From NCBI GenBank assembly GCA_006503535.1, contig QYRS01000001.1:4774001-4838000 (forward strand): 64,000 nucleotides of DNA. The letters run 5' to 3'. This document shows, in pieces, positions 20,880-33,861 of this stretch; the stretch's first letter is position 1; the number at the start of each line of letters is the position of its first letter. The translations under genes and the position numbers were made by a program. The notes under the pieces were generated by a model that saw only the letters and a program-made list of their open reading frames with translations, was not told the origin of the DNA and ran no database searches. Origin of the DNA: Arthrinium phaeospermum. Lineage: Eukaryota > Ascomycota > Sordariomycetes > Amphisphaeriales > Apiosporaceae.

Positions 20880-23800
20880 TGTCGGTAAAGGTTTAAGTTA
20901 AATTTCCTTTTTTAATTAATTAAATTTTTTAATACTTTTATATAATTTATAATAGCCGGCGAGCTTAACCGATTAATTAAATTAACTTTTTTTATTAATC
21001 GACTTAATTATTATTTATATAAATTAAGCGTATTAAAATAATAGCTATATTAATTTTAATTATATAAATTAAATATAATTAAAAAAATATTAAAATTATA
21101 ATATTATTTATAATAAATTTTAATATTTTATATATATATTAATATAAAATTAATAAAATAACAAAAATATTTATATAAAAATTAAATTATTATATTTAAA
21201 TTATTTTTATTATAAAACGTTTTAAAATAACCTAAATTAAATTATTACTTTTTTTAAATTTTAATTTATTATAATTATGTATTTTAAATTAATTATAAAA
21301 GTTTTTTAAAAAAGTTATTAAAACTTATTTATATAATTTTTTTTTTAATTAAATTTTTTTTTCTTTTATTATATTAATTTTTTTATATAATTAATTATTA
21401 TAATAAAAATTATAATTATTTATTTAAATTTTTTTTAATATATATTATATAATTAATATAAATAATAAAGAATAAATAAATAATAATATAAATTAATAAT
21501 AATTTTATATTAAAATAAATAAATATTTTAAATAATAAGATTAAAAAATTAAATTTTTAATAATAATAAATAATAAATATTAAATCCTTTTTTATTATAA
21601 TTTTCGATTATAATTATTTATTATTCTTTATAATATAAAGTTTAAAATAAATTCGGAATTTACGATAATATTATATTTAATTATTAAAAAAAGAATTATT
21701 TATTTATATTATATAAATTTAAAATTTATCGGAAATTATTTATATCGAATAATAAAATTTTCCGTTTTACGGAAGATGTTAATTTATTAATTATATTAAA
21801 AAAAAATTTATATAAAATTTATTATTTTTTATATAATAAATTAAATTAAATAAATATATAAATTAATTAATTATATAATAATTAATTAATAATAAATTAA
21901 AAATAATATTTATTATTAAAGGATTATTTATTAATTTCGATTTTTTATTTTTTATTTATCGGCGTTTTAACGTTATTTATTTCGTTATTTTGTTTCAACG
22001 AGTTTTTAAATAGCGATTAAAAATTAATACGACTTTTTATTTATATTTATATAATTTTTTTTTAATTTTATAAAAACGCGATATTTATTATTAAAATCGC
22101 GAAATAATCGGTCGTCGTTTCTTTTAATTTTTTTTTTTTATTTTTATTTTTTATTAAATAATAAAAAAGGAATATAAATATAAAGTTATTTTTTATTTCA
22201 GCTTTCGAGGTATTATATTATTAACGGTTTTAATAATATCGGGATATATTAATTTTAATTAATTAATAAATTTAACGAAATATTTCGATTTTAAAGCGTT
22301 ATAATATATAATTAATAAAGTAATTTCCTTAAAATTATTAAAAATACTTTTTATAAATATATATAATATAGCGTCGTTATTAATATTAATATTTTTTATA
22401 ATATATATAAATAAATATTAAAATTTAAATAACTATATATATATTTAATAATATATAAAGGATTAAAATAATAAATAATAACGTATATATATATATATAA
22501 TAAAAAAAAGAAATAAATTATAAATTTTAAGGAACGTTTATTACGAAAATTAATATTTATTTTTAAAAATTTTCTCCGAAAATTTATATAAAATCGGTAT
22601 TTATATATATATATTAATTTATTAATTATATTAAAAAGAAAATTTATATAAAATTTATTATTTTTTATATAATAAATTAAATTAAATAAATATATAAATT
22701 AATTAATTATATAATAATTAATAATAAATTGATAATAATATATTTATTATTAAAAAATTATTTATTAATTTTAATTTTTTTATTTTTTATTTATTAACGT
22801 TTTAATTTTTTTTTAATATATATATATATAATTAATATAAATAATAAAAAATAAATAAATAATAATATAAATTATTATTCTATAAAAGATATTAATTTAT
22901 TATTTATATTAAAAAAGAAAATTTATATAAAACTTATTATTTTTTATATAATAAATTAAATTAAATAAATATATAAATTAATTATTTATATAATAATCGA
23001 TTAATAATAAATCGATAATAATATATTTATTAAAAAATTATTTATTAATTTCGATTCGTTTATTTTTTATTTATTAATAATAGCTTTTTTTTTTAATTAA
23101 TTAAATTAATTCGCGATTTTATTATATCGGTTTTCGTTAAACTTATTAAACTTCGTAATTTCCGGAATTTTATTTCTATTTTATATATATAAATATATTT
23201 TTTATCGTTTAATAATTTCGATAACGGTTTTTATTATTATATATTTTATATATATATAAATTATATATAAAAAATTATATATTATAATAATTTAAAAAAT
23301 ATATTATTAAACGCGGTTTTAAATATTTTAAAATTAAATTTATTAAAAACGATATAATAATTATAAAAATAAGGTTTTTTAAAAAATTAAAATTTAATTA
23401 TCGATATAGCGACGCCGATTTTATCGAAATTATTAAAAACGTTTTTTATAAACGCGTATAATATAACGTTATTATTATTATTAATAATTATTATAATATA
23501 TATAAATAAATATTAAAATATAAATAATATTATAAATATATAATAATATAAAAACAATTAAAATAAAAAATAATAATATATATATATATATACAATAAAA
23601 AAAGAAATAAATTATAAATTTTAAAAAATATATATCGCGAGAATTTATATTTATTTTCGAAAGTTTTTTTTTAAAAATTTATATAAAATCGATATTTATA
23701 TATATTAATTTTAAAAACTTTATTATTTAATATAAATAATTTCCGATAAATTTTAAATTTATATAATATAAATAAATAATTCTTTTTTTAATAATTAAAT

Positions 23801-26800
23801 ATAATATTATTATAAATTTTAAATTTATTTTAAACTTTATATCGTAAAAAATAATAAATAATTATAATTAAAAATTATAATAAAAAATAATTTAATATTT
23901 ATTATTTATTATTATTAAAAATTTAATTTTTTTTAACTTTATTATTTAAAATATTTATTTATTTTAATATAAAATTATTATTAATTTATATTATTATTTA
24001 TTTATTCTTTATTATTTATATTAATTATATATAATATATTAAAAAAAAATTTAAATAAATAATATAAATTAATAATAATTTTATATTAAAATAAATAAAT
24101 ATTTTAAATAATAAAATTAAAAAAATTAAATTTTTAATAATAATAAATAATAAATATTAAATCCTTTTTTATTATAATTTTCGATTATAATTATTTATTA
24201 TTTTTTATAATATAAAATTTAAAATAAATCCGAAATTTATAATAATATTATATTTAATTATTAAAAAAAAATTATTTATTTATATTATATAAGTTTAAAA
24301 TTTATTAGAAATTATTTATATTAAATAATAAAATTTTTAAAATTAATATATATAAATATCGATTTTATATAAATTTTTAAAAAAAACTTTTAAAAATAAA
24401 TATAAATTTTTATAATATATTTTTTAAAATTTATAATTTATTTCTTTTTTTATTATATATATATATATATATATTATTTTTTTTTTTTTAATTCTTTTTA
24501 TATTATATATTTATAATATTATTTATATTTTAATATTTATTTATATATTATAATAATTATTAATAATAATAATAATATTATATTATACGTTTATAAAAAA
24601 CGCTTTTAATAATTTTAATAAAATTAACGTTATTATATTAATAATTAAACTTTAATTTCTTAAAAACCTTTATTTCCGTAATTATTATATCGTTTTTAAT
24701 AAATTTAATTTTAAAATATTTAAAATTATATTTAATAATATATTTTTTAAATTATTATAATATATAATTTTTTATATATAATTTATATATTATATATAAA
24801 ATATATAATAACGAAAATCGTTATTAAAATTATTAAATAATAAAAAGCGTATTTATATATATATAAATAAAAAAAAGTTTTAAAAACCGCGGAATTTTTA
24901 TTAAATTTAAATAAATTTAATAAAAGTTAATACGATAAAATCGCGAATTAATTTAATTAATTAAAAAAAAAAAGCCGTTATTAATAAATAAAAAATAAAT
25001 CGAAATTAATAAATAATTTTTTAATAATAAATATATTATTATCGATTTATTATTAATTAATTATTATATTAATTAATTTATATATTTATTTAATTTAATT
25101 TATTATATAAAAAATAATAAATTTTATATAAATTTTCTTTTTAATATAAATAATAAATTAACGTCCTTTATAAAATAAATTATAATAATATTATAAAAAA
25201 AACTTTAATAAAATAAATGTTTTAAAATAATTAAAAATTTAAATTAAATTTATAAAAAATAAAATATTTAATTTAAATTATAAAAATAATAATAAAGTTG
25301 CTTTTATAAAATAATCCTTTAAAAACATTAATAAAAAATAATAATAATATAATATATTAATTAATTTAAATATTTTTTTAATTAAAAATAAATATATTAT
25401 TTTTTAATGTAATTAATTAAAACGTAATTTAAATTTTTATAAATTAATTAATTTACCCGGGTTAAAATTAAAAATATAATCCTATTATTAAAAAAATACC
25501 CGTATTTAATTTTTAAATAAATTAATATTTTAATAATTATTTAAAAAAATTATTAAATAATTATTTACTTTTTTATTAAATAATTAAAAACTTTATAAAC
25601 GTAATTTTTTATAAAAGAAGGGTAATATAATAACTTAATTAAAAATATTTAAATAAATTAATTAAATATAAATAAATAAAATTATTAAAGTTATTAAAAA
25701 ACTTATACGTTAATTATATTTTAAATATAATTAATAAAATACGAAATAATTTCGTTTTTTTTCTTTCTTTATCTTTTAATAATTAAATTAAATCGACCTA
25801 TATAATTATATCTATTATCTCCCGATAATTTACTATTATAAATAATATAAAAAAATATTATTATTTTTTAATCGATTATAAAATTTTTATTATTTTAAAA
25901 ATCGATAATTTTAAACGCGATTTTTAAAATTATATATAAAACTTTATTTATTTAAAAAATATTATAAAATTATTTTAAAAAACTAATAAATAACCAATTT
26001 ATAACTTTTTAATAAATAAAACCATTATTAATAAAAGTTTACAGTGGGGCACTAAAAAAAACGCAAAAAGCAAAATCGTTTATTTTAAAATATTAGAAAT
26101 TTTTAAATAAAACTGGCGTAAAATAATATATTAAATTATAATAAAGTTTTGAAATATTTATAATTTTAAAATATTATTATAAAATTAAAATTTTATTTTT
26201 ACGATTTTTATTTAATATAATATTTCAATATTAAGATTTTTAAGATTTTAATACCTTAATACTTTATTTAAAAATATTAAAGTATTAAAAATTATTTTTA
26301 AAATTAAGAAAATTATTACAGTTTTATTTAAGTTAAAATAAATATAGGAATTAAAATAGTGGATTTTTTCTATTTTTATTCGAAGTAAACAACTAATTTT
26401 AAAAATATCTTAATTTTTATATAATATATAAAATCTCTTTTTTAAAATAAAAGCTTATTAAAAATAATTATAATATTATTTAAATCATTTTTAAATTCTA
26501 TTTTAAAAAGAATTATAATAAATATCATTTCTTAATTTAATATATTTTCTTTTAATTTATATTTAACTTTATTTATTTTTAATATTATAAGGTATTTTAA
26601 AATATTTATAAATCGCCGAACTTTTACTTTAATTAAAAATGCTTTTAAGTACTTTAAATATCGATTAAATTTATATATAAAAATAATTTTATTCTTTTTT
26701 TTAAAAGCGTGGGTAATTTATTATATATTTTTAAAGTATGTGAGTTTCTATATAAAATAGGCTTAATTTAGGCGATTTGCGTTATTTTTAAAGACTGGCT

Positions 26801-27360
26801 ATATTAATGTGATAATTAAAATAGGTTTAATTTTTAAAATAACGGCGTAAAAAATTATATAATAACGTTAAAAATATATCGAAAAAACCATTATTAATAA
26901 TATCGACGCTCGATAAATCAATTTCGATTTAATTTATTTATTAATTTAATTATATTATAATATATTTAATATTAATTATTTTTAAAAATAAAAATATATT
27001 ATAATATATTTTATATTAAATATTTAATAAAAAAAATAATAAAAAAGATTTAAAATACTTTAATAATTTATATATTTTAAAAGCTATTTTATTATTAATT
27101 TTTTAACGATTAATATCGATTAATATTAAAATTATCGATTATACTTTAATCGGCCTTTTTTTAATCGATTAATAGTTTATAAAAAAATTATATAAATTAA
27201 TTAAATTATAAACTTTTAATTAATTAATTAAAAAAACCTTAAATGTAGAAATTTAATTAAAATTAATTAAATAAGCTTATAAAAAAAAATATATATAATT
27301 AAAGCATTTAGTTTTTATATTTATATCCCGAAAAGCTCTAACTACTTAAAAAAAGGAAAC
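20880..27360. repeat. AT-rich island of RIP-degraded repeats
   Basis: About 6.5 kb is almost entirely A and T, with no open frame of note, and is sharply bounded by ordinary sequence on both sides. Many of the few remaining C and G bases in 20.9-25.2 kb are in CpG pairs. Repeated blocks occur in both orientations: 21430-21770 resembles 24055-24345 directly and 23705-24000 inverted, and 21780-21970, 22615-22805 and 22885-23080 resemble each other. This is the expected look of transposon copies mutated by RIP. The original element class cannot be read. Confidence 0.88.
22880..25185. repeat. Large inverted repeat inside the AT-rich island
   Basis: The left arm, about 22880-24000, is matched by the reverse complement of about 24055-25185, leaving a spacer near 55 bp. 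Matching landmarks include the TAATTCGCGATTTTATTATATCGG block in the left arm at about 23110 against its complement near 24930-24955, and the boundary blocks at about 22890 and 25160. Arms are about 1.1 kb and diverged mainly by C/T and G/A differences. Boundaries are read by eye and approximate. Confidence 0.7.
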
Positions 27361-28339
27361 ACCGCCTTATTTCCGCGCTCGCTTGGCGGGCAATAGCAAA
27401 CGGTTTCAGACCTGATTCGTGTCATATTAGAGTTGACTGGGAATGGCTAGGGGGCTTGATTTTGTGGCGTGACAGTCAGTGCACAGCAGTCGATAAGGAT
27501 CTAAAGACAGGTGGCTATGGGGCATGGGGAAGTCAAAAACAACGACAAGCGACTGCTGTACAAGAACATAGTAACGGCGAACATGTAGATGTGATTCAAA
27601 AGAGAGGAATGTGCTATGAGTGTATGCGTGTTTCTTTCTGCTTGTCAAAACACATTGCTCGTAGAATACTGTAAGTGATCCAAATACAACTGTCAGTGGT
27701 TATGAGCTCGGTGAAGGGGCAACAAGGCTTATTGCCTGAGTACCACTACGGGGAAAAGAGAACTAGGTAAACACATTATGTGTGCTTCGTGGTAGCGGTT
27801 GGGCCAGGTATCCTGTGTACCAGCCGATGATTTGATACTAGCCTTGTCTTCTTAGAAAGCAGAAATCTGCCTCATTGCGATGACAGATCCAACAGATATC
27901 TATGTATGTATTTAAATACATGTGACACATCAGTTAAGCACAGCAATCATGGAGGGGACAAATTTGTTCCGTTTTGATTAGGGCTTTTGAGTCATGTGCT
28001 GTTGTCAGTTTGTAATTATTGATACCTGTGGCAGATACAGAGGCAAACACGGCGTGCCCTATCCATAAAGAGGAGTATGTCAACAGCTCCTGATGTACCG
28101 CTCCCTAGCAGGTAAGGCCTCGGAGGTTCTAGTGGGATTTAAGCAATTTCTATTCATGGGGAACCCGCCTGGCTGTCCGGGGAAAGTGGATCACCCCGGT
28201 GAAGCTATCGCCAACCCGCCCGCTAGGGAGCATCAGTGCCCCTCTGCCCACCGTACTTTAGCTGTACTCTAGGGATTATAGTGATTGCTTTACTGATTAT
28301 AGAAATTGACAGACCCACACTGACTACCTATTCTGGCCC
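27361..28339. other. Intergenic with a short element bounded by inverted repeats
   Basis: No gene is supported. GCTCCCTAGC at 28100-28109 and its exact reverse complement at 28222-28231 bound a 132-bp GC-richer segment that may be a small non-autonomous transposon relic. Confidence 0.45.
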
Positions 28340-28345
28340 TATAAA
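28340..28345 (+). promoter_or_regulatory. Candidate TATA box of the first F-box-like gene
   Basis: TATAAA lies 208 bp upstream of ATG 28553, followed by C-rich then CT-rich leader sequence. It is plausible by position only. Confidence 0.35.
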
Positions 28346-28552
28346 TTCACCCCCACCTACCTTGTGCTTGAACTTCCTGCTTGAGAAAAATCCAACTGAG
28401 CTCAGTTCTTTCTGAATTCCCAGCTCACTCGGGATTTTTCCACCAGTCTCTTCTACAACCTCCAGTAGGATTGATTCTTTGCTTCCATCATCAGCAACTA
28501 CTGCACTCATTACTTCCGCAATCAACTCAGCTCATTGCATCCGACCATCAAG

Positions 28553-29542
28553 ATGCCGGGCGCAAACCCTCTCGATGTCCAGCCACCGGTTGGATTTGAA
28601 CACCTCGCAACTGAGACTCAAGTCCAGATTCTCAGCGAGAGTGGCCTGATCACGCCGCACAAGCGAGTCTACTGGGCCAGCACTGGCTTTTTCTTGTGCG
28701 TCCCAAACATGGCTGAGAGATATGGTCGCCTCGCGATCAACCACTACTTTCTAGCCAGCCGCGCCGTCCGCGATGTTGCCATCGACCTCTTCTACGGCAA
28801 CAACGAATTCGCGGTCGAGCCGGCTCCACCGATGCTGCTTACCATGGCCCCCGCCGCCACCTTTCTCAACTCCATCGTTCCCCTCCAGGGTCTCAAGGCC
28901 ATGAAGTCCCTCGCCGTCGATATCTACATCAACGACCCCGATTGGCGCCAGGTCGTTGCAAACGTCGCTGCTAACATGCAGTCTCTCGAGACGCTGACCA
29001 TTGTCGCCCGCCACAACATGGACGACAATGTGTACGACTTCGGCAAGCTGGACACCCTCGGAGCCCTGCGACTCCTGGTCGAGGAGAAGATTTGGCCTGT
29101 TCTCTCGCCCGGCCAGGCCTTCCAACAACTCATCGTCCACATCCATAGCGGTGCCGGCAGCTCGCTGGCTGGTCGAGATACCCGCAACGAGCCTACGTAC
29201 TTCATCGAGCGAAAGAGCTTCATTGAGCGAACGGAGCTGGTGCTTCAAGAGCAGAGCGTTTCCCAGTGGGGCATGCTGCCTCAGAAGTCAAGTTTCTCTA
29301 AGGATATCAGTAACAACAACGGCTTGGTCCGCGACTTCATTAACACTGACTTTCTTGAGGGAATGGTATGTACCCCGAGCCCCGAGCTCATGCCTCATTA
29401 CCTCCAGCATATATCTTCTCCAATCCAAACACCCTTGGAAAGCACCCCGTTCGAGACTTTTACTGTGCAATCCAGACACTAACATTCGTGGTTGTAGATC
29501 AGAACCTCAGATGTCGAGCATTTGATTGAGGAACGCTTTTGA
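28553..29542 (+). CDS. F-box-like family protein, array copy 1
   Basis: Exon 1 is 28553-29365 and exon 2 is 29498-29542. The 132-bp intron has a GTATGT donor, an ACTAAC branch and a TAG acceptor; the product is 285 residues. The start (GFEHLATETQVQILSESGLITPHKRVYW) resembles the F-box-like opening of a large fungal family (LP.E.Q..IL..T.LVTP...V.W). F-box proteins usually link targets to an SCF ubiquitin ligase. The rest contains WRQVVANVAAN, VYDFGKL and LIVHIHSGAGS, shared with the copies downstream. The final exon is only 15 codons (IRTSDVEHLIEERF). ATG 28553 is the first in-frame ATG after a CT-rich leader. The targets are unknown. Confidence 0.75.
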
Positions 29543-29961
29543 TCGTCAATAAGCACTCAGCCCACGACTGCATATTTCATTCAGGAATGGAGGATCGGTA
29601 CAAGTACTGTCTAGTAGACAAGGCCTTCTCATCCGGAGAAGGAAGTTCGCTGGCATGTGAACTAATCGACAACACTGCCATTCTCATCTTGCCGGCATGA
29701 ATTGTCGCACATTGATAGTCTGGTATAATGAATTGAGCATGCATATCATATCCCATCTTTGTGGTCTTCCTAGTTCAGTTTTCGTTGTAATGTGATGTCG
29801 AGTTGAAGCACTTATCCTACTATTCATATATGTTATTATTGTAATCATGATCTCTTCATCTTTTATTCATGTCAGGTCTCGGTGTTGAAAAGGTTGCTTT
29901 TCATCCTCTTCCAGTCGTAACCACAGCCACATCCTTTTGCATCTGACCTCCCAGAATCAAA
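29543..29961. other. 3' flank shared with other array copies
   Basis: The stretch at about 29680-29830 (CACATTGATAGTCTGG, AATGTGATGTCGAG) resembles about 31980-32110 behind copy 3, so the duplicated unit extends past the gene. No separate gene is present. Confidence 0.55.
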
Positions 29962-30500
29962 ATGGATGCACGCAACGTTTACTTGAAGCCGTTCAATATG
30001 TAAGGGAGAAAGCTCCACAAGAGAAGCAGAATCATCGCGTTGGTCGTCGCAAATGCGCCTGCCGGTGCTGCATCAGCCACCATTATGTACGTTGGTGGCA
30101 TCCCTGACAGTTGCCCATTCACTGACACGGTTTCTAGAACGGGTGGTACACCAGCCGAAGCCACCGAAGCCACCGAAGACACCAATGAATACGATTGTCG
30201 CAGAAAACGACATGGATAACACCGTTTACCACTTCGGTGCAATGGAATCTCAACCAGCTTCGCCGCCTGGTTGAGGAGAAGGTCTGGCCCAAGGCCTCGG
30301 TCGGTGAGAAGTGTCAGCAGCTGATTGTGCACTTTCACAGTGGTGCAGGCAGCTGGATGGCCGGCCGTGATCGGTTCGAGCCCACGTTTTTCCTTGAAAA
30401 CAAGGACCTGCCTGAGGAGTCGCGCTGGTAGAAGCAGTTCGGCAATGACAATAACGGCTTGGTTCGTTGCGCTCAGCGTGAGGATTTCGTGGAAGGAATG
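29962..30500 (+). pseudogene. Decayed F-box-like array copy 2
   Basis: An ATG at 29962 follows a leader resembling that of copy 4 (TTGCTTTTCATCC). The amino-terminal half of the family protein is missing. From about 30191 the sequence matches copy 1 (RRLVEEKVWP, QQLIVHFHSGAGSW, NNGLVRC, FVEGM) but with a frame change near 30230 and an in-frame TAG at 30429-30431. It ends at a family-typical donor position (GM followed by GTATGC). No last exon is found. It is closest to copy 1. Confidence 0.8.
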
Positions 30501-30883
30501 GTATGCCCTCCCTCCGTTGAGAGAGGAAATCTCGAGTTACATGTATTGAGAGTCAGCCGTGTCTGGTGTAAGCCTCTCAATTGGGTATCGCAAGTGATAA
30601 CACTATAGAATTCAGCTGAATACACATAATCAATCCCCCAAAAGCACATCCGGTCCTTATCTTACTATTCGATGCAAATCGTTTCACACCGGATAAATCT
30701 AGGCCGTGCTACATACTACAGTTGTACCTGCTAGTTGAAGTACCATTGATTGGAGTCTGCTGCACCAAATTCTTTGGTAGCTCCTAAGACTGCTTTCTGT
30801 CTTTCTGCCCTTCTGACACAGCTTCATCCTCTCACCTTTGCTTCCGCTTTCATCGCCATCCTCGTTGCTTCTCGGCCACCAAA
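30501..30883. other. Spacer between array copies 2 and 3
   Basis: This is the 3' flank of the decayed copy (GTTTCACACCGGATAAATCT, similar to about 32120 behind copy 3) and the CT-rich leader of copy 3. No other feature is seen. Confidence 0.5.
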
Positions 30884-31829
30884 ATGGCGCAGGTCCAGCA
30901 GGAAGTCCAGTTGACGGGTTTCCCAGTTGAGGTCCTGGAGAGCATTCTCGAGCACACTGGCCTCGTCACCCCATATGGCCTTGCCTACTGGAGCCCCCGA
31001 CGCGGTTTCTACATTCGAGTCGATCCGAGTTCTCGTCGCAACTTTGCCAAGCCAGCACCGATTTTCCTCATCAATCGCGCCTTTCGCGACATGGCCATGA
31101 AGATGTTCTTCAAGAACAACGCAATCGTCTTGAAGAAGATCGATCACACCGGTCTGGCAATGGAGACGCCAATCCAATTTCTTCAATCGATCGCTCCTCC
31201 CCAGGCACTTCAGTTCATCACGACCTTGACCATGAAGATCAAGATGGGCAGCCATGGCTGGCGCCAGGCAGCTGGATTTATTGCCCCTCACCTCACCTCC
31301 CTGAAGACTCTCACGATCGTCGGCCAGTTCGATCACAACAACAACGTCTACGACTTCGAGGCGGAGGAAACCTTGGAACACCTCCGTACTCTCGTTGAGC
31401 AGCATCTGTGGCCCATCAACCAGCTGAACGCCACCATCCGACAAGTTGCCGTCCATTTCCACAGCGGCGCCGGCATCATGATGCCAGGCATGTGGGCAGG
31501 CCGTAACCCCTCGGGCGAGCCCGCTTATTTCATCGGACACAAGGACACGCCGGAGAACAAGACCCTCCGAAGCTCTCTTGCCAATGGAAAGGATTGCCTG
31601 TTCCGCTGGGGTCATCGTGAGGACTTCATCGAGGGAATGGTAAGCCACTGGAGTCCCGAGCCGCAGCTCATATCCTATCACCTCCATCACCAATTACCGC
31701 ATTTCTTTTAACCTAAGCACCCTTAGAAAGCACGCCATTTACACGCTTTCTTGTACAGTTAGATACTAACACTTCGTGTTGCAGGTTCGGTTCTCACTTG
31801 TTGAGGCTCTGTTCGATGCGCGCTTCTAG
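30884..31829 (+). CDS. F-box-like family protein, array copy 3
   Basis: Exon 1 is 30884-31639 and exon 2 is 31785-31829. The intron has a GTAAGC donor, an ACTAAC branch and a CAG acceptor; the product is 266 residues. The F-box-like opening is LTGFPVEVLESILEHTGLVTPYGLAYW. The middle carries IFLINRAFRDMAMKMFF, MGSHGWRQAAGFIAPHL, VYDFEAEETLEHL and VAVHFHSGAG. The last exon of exactly 15 codons (VRFSLVEALFDARF) parallels copy 1, and the donor falls after the same FIEGM motif. It is intact and presumably functional. The role in ubiquitin ligation is inferred from the F-box-like opening only. Confidence 0.78.
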
Positions 31830-32633
31830 GCTAACTGGCCAACATCTCGACCACTCTAGGTGCATTTATGGGATTATGTTGTCACACACGCCAGAACTAT
31901 AGAGTTTATACGATCAGTCTCTCATGAAGGACCCTCCACATGCGGAAAGCGAAGATCGCTGTGATTCTTATCGGTCCGGTATGATTTGCCACACATTGGT
32001 AGTTTGACAGAATGAATTGAGAAATGCACATCATAACCAATTCTTGTAATTTTTCCACCTGAATTCTCTTTGTGATGTGATGTCGAGCGAGATGAGGCTC
32101 CTATTTTACTTTCTATACATATTGTTTCACACTGGATCAATCTAGACTGTGTCATTTCCACAGTCAGAACTGCTGGTGAAAGTAAAATCAATACCGCTTA
32201 GCCATGGACACATCAGAATCGGGGATTGGGGCACTACTTACTCTTCCAGCTTAAATAATTAGGGAGCACTATCAACAACTGGCTAGGACCGGCGGCCGAT
32301 TGTCAGACGCAGAGCAGCGATACCCTACCAGTGAAAGGAAAACATTGGGTGTGATTGAAGCATTAGCTAGATGCCGATAGCTGGTACTCCCCTAGCCATT
32401 TTGGATAGGAGCTCTGGGTTTGTTGCATTAAGCTCTTGCACAACTAGCCTCAAAATCGGAATTCTTCTTCTCCTTCCCTCACATGTTCACACTTGGTGTT
32501 GATAACCTTGCTTTTCATCCTTCTGAGACTCCCTCCCATCAGCAATAATTGCTATAGTTTCTTTCCTTTTCTTTTCTTTTCTTTCTACTTTTGCTTCCGC
32601 TAGCATTGCTGTCCTTGCCACTTGACGATCAAG
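31830..32633. other. Spacer between array copies 3 and 4
   Basis: It holds the duplicated 3' flank of copy 3 (31960-32160) and the leader of copy 4, including a TTTTC/CTTTC-rich tract at about 32557-32587. No gene is present. Confidence 0.5.
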
Positions 32634-33707
32634 ATGGCACAAGTCAAGCGCACCACAAACTTCGCCGATCTCCCTAAGGAGCTCCAGATCGCGGTTCTCG
32701 AGCAGACCAGCCTCGTGACCCCCGCCAGACGAGTCTTTTGGGGCGCCGAGGGATACTATCTCGACCTTCTCTCGGTGATGCACAAGGCCCGGTACAGTTG
32801 GATGGCGCACCATCGGCCATGTCGATGCCGTCGAGGCGCGTCATGGATCAACTGCCCAGGGACCGGCTTCACGAGTCCCTGCTGTGGCCAGCGCCACGGA
32901 GTTGATCAGCACGGCATTCGCTTGTGTAACTGCTGGGTCCCTCCCACGTCTCTGTTCCTCGTCAACCGAGACTTCTACTTCATGTCCATGGAGGTCTTCA
33001 CCAAATGGAACTCATTCGGCGTGAAGGAGATGCAGATGCCGCCTGACATCAGCACACACGGATTGCTGTCCCGAAAAACCCTCAGTCCAATCCCGTTCTT
33101 CCGACGAATGATGCCGAATCCCGCCTTCCAGCGCTTGACGTCTCTATACATCGAAGTTCCCATGGGCAGCCATCGGTGGCGAGACGCTGCTGGGTTTGTT
33201 GCGCAACGCCTGACCTGTCTTCGGTCCTTGACAATGGTCGGAAAATATGAGTACAACAACAACACATACAATTTCCGCTCGAAGAAGACGATCTATCAGC
33301 TCCGGGAATTGATTCAGAAGACCCTCTGGCCCATTCGAAGTACCCTGGGCTCCCCCATTGAGCGATTCATCGTCCATTTCCACAGTGGCGTGGGCGGTTG
33401 GGCCTTCCCTCGCTCCCCACACATGGAGCCAGTCTTCTTCATTGAGGCCAGCGACATCACGCCTGCCAATGCCACCATCCACCACAGCATCGGGAGTAGG
33501 AACGATGGAATTTGCCACGAAGGTACTGCCCGTGGAAAGGTTTGGATTGAGGGAATTGTGCGTATCTTCTTTAGCCATCCTCTGGGAGTCACGCTGCATG
33601 AGCGAATAAATTTCCCACCCCTCCACCTACTGGCCAAATACTAACACTTGGAGTTTTAGATTCGAGCCTCGCTCGTTGAGCATCGTCTGCAACGTATGGG
33701 GAGCTAA
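32634..33707 (+). CDS. F-box-like family protein, array copy 4, with Cys-rich segment
   Basis: Exon 1 is 32634-33557 and exon 2 is 33660-33707. The donor is GTGCGT, a CTAAC branch precedes the TAG acceptor, and the product is 323 residues. The opening FADLPKELQIAVLEQTSLVTPARRVFW is the clearest F-box-like match in the array. Unlike copies 1 and 3 it has about 50 extra residues with eight cysteines (CRCRRG, CCGQRH, LCNCW) before PPTSLFLVNRDFY. I recall similar Cys-containing segments in related fungal proteins, so it may be ancestral and lost in the other copies. The last exon is 16 codons (IRASLVEHRLQRMGS). The frame is intact. Confidence 0.78.
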
Positions 33708-33861
33708 GCAATCTCTCGTCTGCCATATTATCGATCACCCGGGACCTGGCTAGAGGACTGTGCTGTCGCATCAGTCCAAAGATGTATGAGTCTGTATGAG
33801 TATTCTTCTTGGAAAAGTCAACCTCATTTGGATGGTGAACGCCACTAGAAGGCACGCTTTT

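Noticed and set aside
20880..27360. CRISPR array or replication origin in the AT-rich block
   Set aside because: No regular direct repeats with unique spacers; the organism is a fungus and the pattern fits RIP-damaged repeats.
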